A stretch of 11,602 nucleotides of DNA from an uncultured Odoribacter sp. (GTDB taxonomy: Bacteria > Bacteroidota > Bacteroidia > Bacteroidales > Marinifilaceae): contig CAMWQQ010000034.1 of the NCBI GenBank assembly GCA_947176455.1, positions 1 to 11,602 on the forward strand, written 5' to 3'. The position numbers were made by a program, and so were the translations under genes. This document shows, one piece after another, positions 4,860 to 11,602 of the stretch (position 1 is the first letter of the stretch; the number at the start of each line of letters is the position of its first letter). The notes under the pieces were generated by a model that made no database searches, had not been told where the DNA came from, and saw nothing but the letters and a program-made list of their open reading frames with translations.

Positions 4860-5259
4860 TTTCGTCCACGGCATACTTCCCGCCACCGCTCCACAAAAGC
4901 GCAACGTATATCCCCGTGTACATCAAAGGCAACTCCTTGACGGCAAAAGGGTCTGTCGCATGAATGAAAAAGAAGGCCATCAACATACCGAAAATCAAAG
5001 GAATTGTCGCCAGCCGGGTCATCAGCCCGAAAATCAGCAACAGCGAGCAACCGACTTCCGCACAAAGGATAAGGATTAAGGAAAGCATACTGCCTACCCC
5101 CAAAGGGTCGGGGAAACGCTCCGCCAAAACGGCAAAGGAAGACAACTTTGCCCAGCCGTGCGTCAACATCATACTGCCTGCAAACAACCGAAGGAACAAA
5201 ACCGCTCCGTTAAAATGCTTCCAGTCGGAAGCTACCAGTTTCAATAAAAATCCTTTCAT
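4819..5259 (-). CDS. DoxX family membrane protein
   Basis: A 146-residue inner-membrane protein with four predicted helices at about residues 18-36, 54-79, 83-100 and 109-125. Family signatures are visible: LFAGSMMLTHGWAKL at the end of the first helix, AFFFIHATDPF after the third, and SGGGKYAVDEII after the fourth, matching the usual 'SG.GKYSLD' ending of DoxX proteins. DoxX-like proteins are linked in some bacteria to redox or thiol balance and in archaea to terminal oxidase, but the Bacteroidota members have no settled function. The gene lies 62 nt downstream of the outer-membrane barrel gene, with no -7 box in the gap, so the two are probably co-transcribed. Its 3' end overlaps the small plus-strand membrane gene. 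No strong terminator follows. Confidence 0.88.
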   Translation of the reverse strand: MKGFLLKLVASDWKHFNGAVLFLRLFAGSMMLTHGWAKLSSFAVLAERFPDPLGVGSMLSLILILCAEVGCSLLLIFGLMTRLATIPLIFGMLMAFFFIHATDPFAVKELPLMYTGIYVALLWSGGGKYAVDEIIRRNLIRRENFE

Positions 5260-5321
5260 CGTTCATTTGTTTCCCATACATACGAAAGAATTTCGGAGAA
5301 GTTTTGACAGCGAACGGATTT

Positions 5322-5951
5322 TCAATCGCATCCGCAATCCCCTATCCGCAGGATGTCGTAACTTAACGTGATGCCGACTTGCAAAGGGAAGAGTTTTCCT
5401 TTGGAAACGGACTGGTTTTTCAACGCCTCCTTTACTCCTCCACGAATCCGGCACATCACTTGCAGACGCTTGACAATCTGATATTCGTATCCTACGGTGA
5501 CGCCTGCCGACCAGCTTTCCAAATTGCCCGAAACATCCACACGTTCCGGAACATCTGCCCGACCGACCCAACAATTGCCATTTATGACATAACTGCCGGT
5601 TGCCCCGAACAACACGCTCGCCCGGTTGCAGTTCAGCATATATTTCAGGTACACGGGCACTTCAAGCTGTCTGACGTGCAAGCTGACTTTTTCCAAATCG
5701 GCAAAGCCGTACTTCAATTCACTGTAATTGATTTCACCGCCTAAGAACCATTTGCGAGTAAAAGGAAACGTCATTTTCAATCCGGCAACAGGACGCACGG
5801 AGAACGCCGCATTTCGGAAAACGGTCAGAACCCCGGTTTCCCCTCCCACCTGCAAGGCAAACGCCGCATCGTAATCCTTGCGCCGTACCAACTGTCCGAA
5901 ACTCTCCGACATCATCCCCAAAAACAATATGCAAAAAATAATCCGCTTCAT
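5322..5951 (-). CDS. Outer-membrane beta-barrel protein (OMP_b-brl type)
   Basis: A 209-residue secreted protein. I chose the ATG at 5951 because it opens a signal peptide (MKRIIFCILFLGMMSESFG, cleavage likely before Gln20); a longer in-frame start at 6041 would bury that signal behind 30 residues. The mature part is a series of short alternating amphipathic strands (FALQVGGETGVLTVF, SVRPVAGLKMTFPF, WFLGGEINYSELKYGF, LEVPVYLKYML, SVLFGATGSYVI, SWSAGVTVGYEYQI, LQVGITLSYDIL), as in the 8-strand PorT/OmpX-like barrels of Bacteroidota. The 'LEVPVYLKY' strand is typical of that family. Unusually, the protein does not end in an aromatic residue but runs on to GDCGCD with two cysteines. Substrate and partner are unknown. 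DoxX follows 62 nt downstream. Confidence 0.8.
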   Translation of the reverse strand: MKRIIFCILFLGMMSESFGQLVRRKDYDAAFALQVGGETGVLTVFRNAAFSVRPVAGLKMTFPFTRKWFLGGEINYSELKYGFADLEKVSLHVRQLEVPVYLKYMLNCNRASVLFGATGSYVINGNCWVGRADVPERVDVSGNLESWSAGVTVGYEYQIVKRLQVMCRIRGGVKEALKNQSVSKGKLFPLQVGITLSYDILRIGDCGCD

Positions 5952-6017
5952 CTGACCTGATTTAAAAACGTTCTCAACGCCATTCCCTGCTCCCCCAATC
6001 ATTCCCGAAAGCATACG

Positions 6018-6025
6018 CAAAATTA
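6018..6025 (-). promoter_or_regulatory. Possible -7 box of the beta-barrel/DoxX unit
   Basis: On the minus strand this reads TAATTTTG (TAnnTTTG), with a predicted start near 6011 and a leader of about 60 nt. The nearest TTTG upstream is only 13 nt away, so the -33 element is poor. Confidence 0.45.
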
Positions 6026-6055
6026 ATTTATTTTCCAACAAACCCGACTGCCCCT

Positions 6056-6106
6056 AAAAAAGTTTCAGCTTCTCCCGGACAGACAAACCGCCGGAAGAAG
6101 CCGAAA
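6056..6106 (-). terminator. Strong terminator ending the SusCD operon
   Basis: On the minus strand a 16-bp stem pairs 6106-6091 with 6078-6063 (two G.U pairs), with a 12-nt loop, followed by six T residues (6061-6056). It starts 20 nt after the stop codon of the PKD-like lipoprotein gene and isolates the operon from the beta-barrel gene. Confidence 0.92.
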
Positions 6107-6126
6107 TAAAACAAGCAAGGGTGATT

Positions 6127-7692
6127 TTATCTTGCTTTATACGCAATGTCTTTAATCACGCCGAATCCGCTGTACGTATCACCAAACTGGGTCAATTCTG
6201 CGGCAAACTCGGGTACGTCATAGAATCTCAAGACCCCTTCGTTACCGGCTTCCGCTCCGGTTTTGGCAGAGCCGACCGCCAGACGGTATTGGCAATCAAG
6301 AGCAAGCTGAGGATAGCTACGCCCATTAGAAGGTAACTGATTGAACTTCAGCATAGATATGGTTTCGCCAGGCAAAGAAAGTACGCTGGTTGCTTTCCGG
6401 GTTGCCATGTCGTACAGATAAACCTCGGAACCATTGTTGTAGAACAAGAACGGCAGGTTAGGACAGAATGCGAAGCAAGTCGCACTTTCCAAACCAGGAG
6501 CAGTACCTGCCTCTATTTCTATGTAAGAAAATTGTGTAGGCGTTGCCATATATTGTCCTGTTGTTATACCATATATGCTATATTGTCCGAGGGCATCTTT
6601 CATCAAAGCAAACGTCACTCCCCGTCCTTGCCTTGTTCCTTCCATATAAACCATGTCTTTTCCGGTTTTCCAATCGAAATATTTCTCATCAGCAGCCGGA
6701 TCTGCCGGATCAAACAAATACTTCAATTTAATGTCCTGATTATAAGCATATGACAAAAAGTATTTGAATGCTTTATTTGTTTTGTCATACAACACTCCGT
6801 TATAACCATAAGTAGTACATAGTGTTCCCACAAAAGGAGCCATTTTATAAGTGGGCTCTGTCAAGGGTACATCCACATTGATTTTCACATCATATAAAGC
6901 ATTTTCATTCGCTCTTTGGTAGACATCCCCTTCTTTTGTAACGATAACGTCAGTATAACACATATCTTCTTTGACAATAACATCCTCCGTCTTACGGACA
7001 AACATCGTACTGGTCGCATCACTATAGTCAGTACTACTGAAAGCGCCATTATTAGAATAAATGAGAAAAGAAGCATCCTCCGCATACAAATTCAAAAAGG
7101 GAGCGGCAGCATAACCAATTTTGCTCTCATAAACCATTTGATAAGCGCCATGGGATTCCGGCAGAAAACTCAACAAATCTCTGGAAAGTACAATTCGGTC
7201 GCCAATCTCACCAATCATATCAACCCTCACCCTCCGGTCTACCCCTTCTTCACACAACACCAACCACCCCAAAGAAGTAGATGTCACCACTGACATCTTA
7301 AATTCAGCAGAAGTCACGATATTGGTTCGCAAGTCCTTCACTCTGAACCAACCGGTGTAACTACCGGGATCGATTTCTGCCAAAATATTCAAATCCTTCA
7401 CCTTGGACGAATCCAATAAACTGGGAGTCAAAAAATTGCTACCAGTAGATCGATTATAGTAGTAAGAAAACTCATAATTGGGATTGTCGGCAGCAATTTC
7501 TCCCTCATATTTGGAAGTCACCACCGGAGAGAGCACCAGATTCTCCGCTTTATGCAGTGCCGCTATCGCCTCTTCCGGTATGCCGGAAATGGTCAATTCA
7601 TCAATCTCATGGTAATCATAGTTTCCTTCATCATCATAGCAGGAAACCAAACCACATGCGAGACATAAAATTAAAATAATATTATATTTCAT
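6127..7692 (-). CDS. PKD-like family surface lipoprotein, last gene of the SusCD operon
   Basis: A 521-residue predicted lipoprotein. The signal peptide MKYNIILILCLACGLVSC has lipobox LVSC with Cys18. It is followed at once by acidic YDDEGNYDY, resembling the export signal that sends Bacteroidota lipoproteins to the cell surface. The 'CYDDxGNYDYHEI' opening is characteristic of the PKD-like (PF16407-type) family found next to SusD and DUF4843 genes. After an N-terminal Ig/PKD-like region, the C-terminal half contains repeated strands suggesting a propeller or beta-rich binding domain (for example NNGSEVYLYDMATRKATSVLSLP). No catalytic motif is visible. Either ATG at 7692 or 7695 is possible; I prefer 7692 because AAGG sits about 7 nt away. 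It lies 16 nt after the DUF4843 gene. A substrate-binding role is inferred. Confidence 0.85.
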   Translation of the reverse strand: MKYNIILILCLACGLVSCYDDEGNYDYHEIDELTISGIPEEAIAALHKAENLVLSPVVTSKYEGEIAADNPNYEFSYYYNRSTGSNFLTPSLLDSSKVKDLNILAEIDPGSYTGWFRVKDLRTNIVTSAEFKMSVVTSTSLGWLVLCEEGVDRRVRVDMIGEIGDRIVLSRDLLSFLPESHGAYQMVYESKIGYAAAPFLNLYAEDASFLIYSNNGAFSSTDYSDATSTMFVRKTEDVIVKEDMCYTDVIVTKEGDVYQRANENALYDVKINVDVPLTEPTYKMAPFVGTLCTTYGYNGVLYDKTNKAFKYFLSYAYNQDIKLKYLFDPADPAADEKYFDWKTGKDMVYMEGTRQGRGVTFALMKDALGQYSIYGITTGQYMATPTQFSYIEIEAGTAPGLESATCFAFCPNLPFLFYNNGSEVYLYDMATRKATSVLSLPGETISMLKFNQLPSNGRSYPQLALDCQYRLAVGSAKTGAEAGNEGVLRFYDVPEFAAELTQFGDTYSGFGVIKDIAYKAR

Positions 7693-7708
7693 CATAACAC
7701 CTTGTAAA

Positions 7709-8509
7709 TTATTCGTATGCACTATAATCAACTAAAAATTTCGGTCCCAATTGCATCAGAGAGCCATCAAGCTCCCGTACCGGGTCTCCCGCATCGGCTC
7801 TTTTTTGCAATTCCGCCTGAGTTAGTATACATATGGTCGGACCTACATAAACGAAATTCTTGCTTGTAAACTCCCGATACGTCCAACCCATAACAGACAA
7901 CATGAAATTTAATTTTGCATGAGAATAGGCTCCCCAATTATTAAGATTCGATGTTCCTCCCCAGTTCCATGGTTCTTCAAAAACCATAGAATAGCGAATT
8001 GTTATGGTTTGAACATTGATAGTATCATTTCCGACAAGGCGCTTGTCAATGTAAGGCTTAAAATACTCATTCTCCTCCAATCCTATGGTAATGTAGCGTA
8101 CCACACCGTCCTGCAATTCATCCTTTTTAAAGATAGTAACCGGCACAGAAGCGCTCGCCGCTCCTCCCGGTATGACAAATTCCTCCGGCAGCGTAAAATC
8201 CTCGCCCTCTTTCACGGTTCCACCGATAACCTTGACTTTAAAAGGGCGGTCCTGCTCGGAAATATTTCCAAATACTCGAACCGGGACTCCTACCACTGCC
8301 GACGAACCTGCAACATTCGTCAAAGAATTATCAGCCGTCGTATCTTTGTAATGATAAGTTATCGATGACCCCATAGTCATACCACTGTAATAGGCAAAAT
8401 AAATCCCCGAAGTGCCGTCCGGCTCGCCCTCGTAATAAAGGGCCTCGTTTTCCCTGCAACCGAACAGCAGCAGAGAACAACTTGCTATAAGAGATAATAG
8501 TCTTTTCAT
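7709..8509 (-). CDS. DUF4843 domain lipoprotein
   Basis: A 266-residue predicted lipoprotein. The signal peptide MKRLLSLIASCSLLLFGC has the lipobox LFGC (Cys18), followed by charged RENEALYYEG. The pattern 'Y.G...GIYF.Y' near residues 26-41, then Ig-like strands with VPVRVFGNISEQDRPFKVKVIGG and EGEDFTLPEEFVIPGGAASASVPVTIFK, is that of DUF4843, an all-beta family often encoded between SusD and PKD-like lipoproteins in Bacteroidales. The C-terminal part (about residues 180-266) is Trp- and Tyr-rich and less typical. The gene begins 6 nt after the SusD stop codon, with AAGG just upstream, so it is translationally close to SusD. Likely it sits on the cell surface as an accessory of the SusCD complex. 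Its biochemical function is unknown. Confidence 0.85.
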   Translation of the reverse strand: MKRLLSLIASCSLLLFGCRENEALYYEGEPDGTSGIYFAYYSGMTMGSSITYHYKDTTADNSLTNVAGSSAVVGVPVRVFGNISEQDRPFKVKVIGGTVKEGEDFTLPEEFVIPGGAASASVPVTIFKKDELQDGVVRYITIGLEENEYFKPYIDKRLVGNDTINVQTITIRYSMVFEEPWNWGGTSNLNNWGAYSHAKLNFMLSVMGWTYREFTSKNFVYVGPTICILTQAELQKRADAGDPVRELDGSLMQLGPKFLVDYSAYE

Positions 8510-8515
8510 AACCTT

Positions 8516-9979
8516 TTAATTTCTATATTTCATTTCACTGTCCGGCAAACTCGGAACATATCTGGCATTGTTCATCGTGATGTTAGAATTGGAAGAACAA
8601 GACTGGATGCTTGCCATATTGGTCCGTTTGTAGTAGAACCACAACTGTCCTTCACACAGGAATTCCTTGGCATACTCTTTCGCCAATTCGCTGCTCAATC
8701 CCGTGGTCACCTCCACTGGATTACCCCTTCTCAACCGATGAGCGTTCAAATAACCATACTGGTCCTGTTCTTCGGTTGCACATTCCGCTGCAATGAGATA
8801 CATCTCGCTGACGTGAATCAAAGGCATCAATTTGCCATAAACCAAATCGGTGTTAGCAAGTTCCTGGAAACGGACATTCATTAATGTTTCCGACTCTCCA
8901 GGAGTATAGGAGGTTCCCCACCAATAATAACGATAATCGCTCAATTTATCATTATCACCGAAAAGATTATCCACCCGATTGGCAGCCGGTATCAATTTAT
9001 AAGTGCTGTTAGCATTGGAAGAATTGAAATAGTTGTCGTATATGTCTTTCCTATTTTCGTTCAACAATGAAAACAGTGCTTCCGATGAAAATGCCCGATC
9101 GGGATTGGAGTAGTCGGTAGCCGCAGTACGTGTCACTGACGGATACAAAGTCTCTGCTTCCGGATTTTCGATAATCATCTTCGCATACTTCAGTGCCTCC
9201 GGCTTGTTGTCCGCCCAAAGATAAACCCGCGCTTTCAATGCCACCACAGCATAGTAGTTCAACCGCAATCCCCGGAAACGATAAGTATTCCCGTCGTTGT
9301 CACGGTCGTTCTCATTGACGGACATCAGCAAGCCTTCGCTTACCACCGGGTCCCATTCTTTCAGCATATTCTCCGCCTCGGTCAAATCCTCCAGCACTTT
9401 CTCGATAACCCCGGAAGCGGACAGCAATTCGGTAGCGGCAACGGAATTCGTCGTTTTGTAAGGAATCGCCATTGCCTCGAGATTGGTCGGCACCGGACCG
9501 AACATTCTCAGCAGGTCGAAATGCAAAAACGCCCTCAACGCCAAAGCCTCCGCCTTGACCAGATTGTACTGCTTGTCGTTCAGCACTTCGCCATGACGTT
9601 CTTCCGCATTGGCCAAGATGTTGTTGCATCCCAGAATCTGCTTGTACGCCTCGTTCCAGTAATTCTCCAACAGATTCTTTATGTTATCCTGCGTATAAGC
9701 GTGTTGCGACAGATTGTAAAACATCGTCTGACTTTGCGACACATTATACCGTTGAGCCATTACTTCCACGCCGTGAAAGCTCAGGAAGCCACCATAAAGA
9801 TTGGCACTGAGCAATTCGGTGTACACACCGTTCAGCGCCCCCCAGAAGCCGCTGACTTCGGAGAACACCCGTTCTTCCGCAATGCGGTCGGACGGTTGTA
9901 TATCCAGCCAGTTGTTGCAACCAGTGCACAACAGCAACCCCATCAACAACTTGCTTGTTTGTTTGAATATATATTTCAT
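8516..9979 (-). CDS. RagB/SusD family nutrient-uptake lipoprotein
   Basis: A 487-residue surface lipoprotein that acts as the hinged lid over the SusC channel and binds the ligand. It has a signal peptide with Cys21 as the lipidated residue (LLCTGC), then NNWLDIQPSDRIAEERVFSE, the standard SusD N-terminus. Helix-rich TPR-like segments follow (KAEALALRAFLHFDLLRMFGPVP at about 142-164; VALKARVYLWADNKPEALKYAKMII). The conserved C-terminal region is present: MPLIHVSEMYLIAAECA, then LAKEYAKEFLCEGQLWFYYKR, which corresponds to the 'EF.GEG..W.D..R' signature. Length is normal. SusC ends 17 nt upstream and DUF4843 begins 6 nt downstream, so the four genes form one operon. Nothing in the protein identifies the ligand; relatives next to DUF4843/PKD-like genes are not clearly polysaccharide systems. 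Confidence 0.95.
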   Translation of the reverse strand: MKYIFKQTSKLLMGLLLCTGCNNWLDIQPSDRIAEERVFSEVSGFWGALNGVYTELLSANLYGGFLSFHGVEVMAQRYNVSQSQTMFYNLSQHAYTQDNIKNLLENYWNEAYKQILGCNNILANAEERHGEVLNDKQYNLVKAEALALRAFLHFDLLRMFGPVPTNLEAMAIPYKTTNSVAATELLSASGVIEKVLEDLTEAENMLKEWDPVVSEGLLMSVNENDRDNDGNTYRFRGLRLNYYAVVALKARVYLWADNKPEALKYAKMIIENPEAETLYPSVTRTAATDYSNPDRAFSSEALFSLLNENRKDIYDNYFNSSNANSTYKLIPAANRVDNLFGDNDKLSDYRYYWWGTSYTPGESETLMNVRFQELANTDLVYGKLMPLIHVSEMYLIAAECATEEQDQYGYLNAHRLRRGNPVEVTTGLSSELAKEYAKEFLCEGQLWFYYKRTNMASIQSCSSNSNITMNNARYVPSLPDSEMKYRN

Positions 9980-9996
9980 AGTAATTCGGTTTATGA

Positions 9997-11602
9997 TTAA
10001 AATGATGCTGAAATAGATAGCGCGAATGACCGGGCAAACGGATATTCAGTACCCCGTTCCGTCTTAATGGAAGAAACTTTGAACACCTCGTTCATATAGG
10101 CATTCAGTCGCAACGCCTTCAAGCCCCACTTCGCAACAAGCGCCGAGTCGAATTCATAGCCTACCCGGAAAGATTCCAGAGACAGTGTATTGTCGTTTTC
10201 CACGAAGCGCGATGACATCTGAGTGGAACCGGTCAAGTTGATAGCCTTGTATTTGGCACGGTCTCCCGGCTCTTTCCAACGGTCATAATAAGCTCGTTTG
10301 TCCTGATTGTTATTCAGTCCGTAAGAAGTGATGTTTTCCACTTTGTTGAACAAAGCACTGTTGAACATCTGTCCTCCACAACGATACCGGAAATCAAAAT
10401 TGACACTGAATCCCTTGTAAGTAAAAGACGTTCCGAAAGTTCCCTCAATCTTGGGACGGTCAACGCCAACTTTCACTTCATCAGCATAACTGAAATCGTA
10501 GGTATAGGAACCGTCTTTCTTGATGAAAATTTCCTGTCCCGTAGCGGGGTCGATACCAGCGGACCGCACTGCCCACAAATCATCGGGGCTGGCTCCGTCG
10601 TAATACCGTTTCAGGTTGGTATTCCGTCCCTCTTCATTGAATTTGTCCAACGAATTGCCGATGTTGTCGTATTTGGATTTCTGTGTCCGGAAACTATACC
10701 TCAACGACCAGATGACTCTTTCGCTCGGGCGGTAAATAGGAGATACGGTAACGCTACCGTTGAAACCGTTCGACCGCTGTTCACCGATATTGGTCAATAC
10801 GGAAGTCACACCGATAGAAGCCGGCACACTGATAGACGCCAATACCGGGTCGGTATTTTTGTCATAATAATCCAATGTAAACGACAATCTGTTCTGCAAC
10901 AGCGTCACGTCCATACCGATATTCTTATCCATCGTAATCTGCCATTTCAAATCGGGATTTCCCAAGGCATAAAGATTGACCGCCTGGTCAAAATAGTTCC
11001 GTTGACGGTTGTTGAAGTTGTAAGTCGTGAAACTCTGGTAGGAAGCAAAGCTTTGGTTCCCCGGGTTACCAATGGAAGCCCGGATTTTGAGCATTTGGAA
11101 CAGGTCGGTATGATTGGCGATAAACGACTCATTGTGCAGGTTCCAGGCAAGACCGAACGACCAGGTATTGGAATGCCGGCGGTTGCTTCCGAATACGGAC
11201 GAACCGTTCAGACGCCAGGTTGCATCCATCAAATATCTGTTGTTATAGGCATAACCGCCGTTCAGATAGGCACTCATCGACCGGGATTGGCTGTCACTGT
11301 AAGAAGCCTTTCCATTTTCCGGATACCTGTTGGCAAATGCCGGCGTATCGTAGTTGCCCTTGGGGAAACCGATGACCGAATATCCGTTGTTCACGGATTC
11401 CGAATTGGAAAAGGTTGCACCACCTACTAAATTGATCCGGTGTTTCTCCGCGAATACGGCACCGTAAATGGCTGAAAATTCCCCGTCGTAATTGAATCGC
11501 TTGGTATTTCCGTAATTCAACGACCCTTTCTTCAATTCTTCCGTATCTTCATACCGGTTATCTTCCGGTGAAATGAATGAATCCGAGTCGTCCGTGTTTC
11601 TT
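9997..11602 (-). CDS. SusC/RagA family TonB-dependent transporter, C-terminal half (cut by right window edge)
   Basis: The reading frame is open from the right edge down to the TAA at 9999-9997 (about 534 codons), so the true start, signal peptide, carboxypeptidase-like domain, TonB box and plug lie outside the window; full SusC proteins have about 1000 residues or more. What is present is the beta barrel: alternating strands with aromatic girdles (FNYDGEFSAIYGAVFAEKHRINLVGGA, LMDATWRLNGSSVFGSNRRHSNTWSFGLAWNLHNE). It also has the SusC hallmark 'LKIRASIGNPGNQSFASYQ', the 'GNPDLKWQITMDKNIGMDVTLL' strand, and the typical ending FARSFALSISASF with a terminal Phe. It transports the ligand captured by SusD through the outer membrane using TonB-ExbBD energy. 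The apparent TTG start near 11535 is internal, not a real start. Confidence 0.95.
   Translation of the reverse strand, partial: RNTDDSDSFISPEDNRYEDTEELKKGSLNYGNTKRFNYDGEFSAIYGAVFAEKHRINLVGGATFSNSESVNNGYSVIGFPKGNYDTPAFANRYPENGKASYSDSQSRSMSAYLNGGYAYNNRYLMDATWRLNGSSVFGSNRRHSNTWSFGLAWNLHNESFIANHTDLFQMLKIRASIGNPGNQSFASYQSFTTYNFNNRQRNYFDQAVNLYALGNPDLKWQITMDKNIGMDVTLLQNRLSFTLDYYDKNTDPVLASISVPASIGVTSVLTNIGEQRSNGFNGSVTVSPIYRPSERVIWSLRYSFRTQKSKYDNIGNSLDKFNEEGRNTNLKRYYDGASPDDLWAVRSAGIDPATGQEIFIKKDGSYTYDFSYADEVKVGVDRPKIEGTFGTSFTYKGFSVNFDFRYRCGGQMFNSALFNKVENITSYGLNNNQDKRAYYDRWKEPGDRAKYKAINLTGSTQMSSRFVENDNTLSLESFRVGYEFDSALVAKWGLKALRLNAYMNEVFKVSSIKTERGTEYPFARSFALSISASF

Noticed and set aside
9521..10000. 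159-codon plus-strand ORF over the start of SusD
   Set aside because: Antisense to the SusD signal peptide and N-terminal signature, and not in keeping with the operon direction; a product of base composition.
9997..11535. SusC starting at a TTG at 11535
   Set aside because: The frame stays open to the window edge and the sequence before that codon reads as barrel, so the gene is simply cut off by the window.
1..11602. CRISPR array, riboswitch or prophage
   Set aside because: No regularly spaced repeats, no recognised riboswitch core and no phage structural genes could be seen on either strand.

Overview
The window looks like chromosomal DNA from an anaerobic Bacteroidota, most likely order Bacteroidales. 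The evidence is a SusC/SusD pair followed by two Bacteroidales-type surface lipoproteins (DUF4843 and PKD-like), an SDR-type L-threonine dehydrogenase, and repeated use of the Bacteroidota promoter form (TTTG, about 19 nt, TAnnTTTG). Base composition is near-balanced. I cannot fix the genus; Odoribacteraceae or a relative is only a guess.

Layout, left to right. Positions 1-875 (minus) hold the N-terminal part of ribonuclease R, cut by the window edge. Positions 1016-1984 (minus) encode a short-chain-type L-threonine 3-dehydrogenase with its own promoter and a strong terminator. Positions 2105-2587 (minus) encode ribonuclease HI. tRNA-Cys(GCA) lies at 2731-2801 (minus) with a promoter and terminator. 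FolB (dihydroneopterin aldolase) is at 2863-3216 (minus). A promoter and a terminator-like hairpin precede folB by about 100 nt, outlining a possible small RNA or attenuating leader. Positions 3423-4280 (minus) encode an Rpn/PD-(D/E)XK 'transposase-like' nuclease. tRNA-Val(UAC) is at 4460-4534 (plus), with a promoter and terminator. A 57-residue single-pass membrane protein (4686-4859, plus) overlaps tail-to-tail with a DoxX-family membrane protein (4819-5259, minus). The DoxX gene follows a small outer-membrane beta-barrel gene (5322-5951, minus).

From 6056 to the right edge is one minus-strand operon: SusC (C-terminal half only), SusD, a DUF4843 lipoprotein and a PKD-like lipoprotein, spaced 17, 6 and 16 nt apart and closed by a long hairpin terminator. 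Together they would form an outer-membrane uptake machine: a TonB-dependent SusC barrel, the SusD lid, and two accessory surface lipoproteins. No degradative enzyme or regulator lies inside the window, so the substrate is unknown.

The left 6 kb is ordinary housekeeping DNA made of short, separately promoted units. The points most worth a second look are the transcription-unit-like element upstream of folB, the SusCD/DUF4843/PKD operon with its drop in GC in the last two genes, and the Rpn nuclease with an in-frame 12-bp tandem repeat. I saw no CRISPR array, prophage, integrase or convincing insertion sequence.
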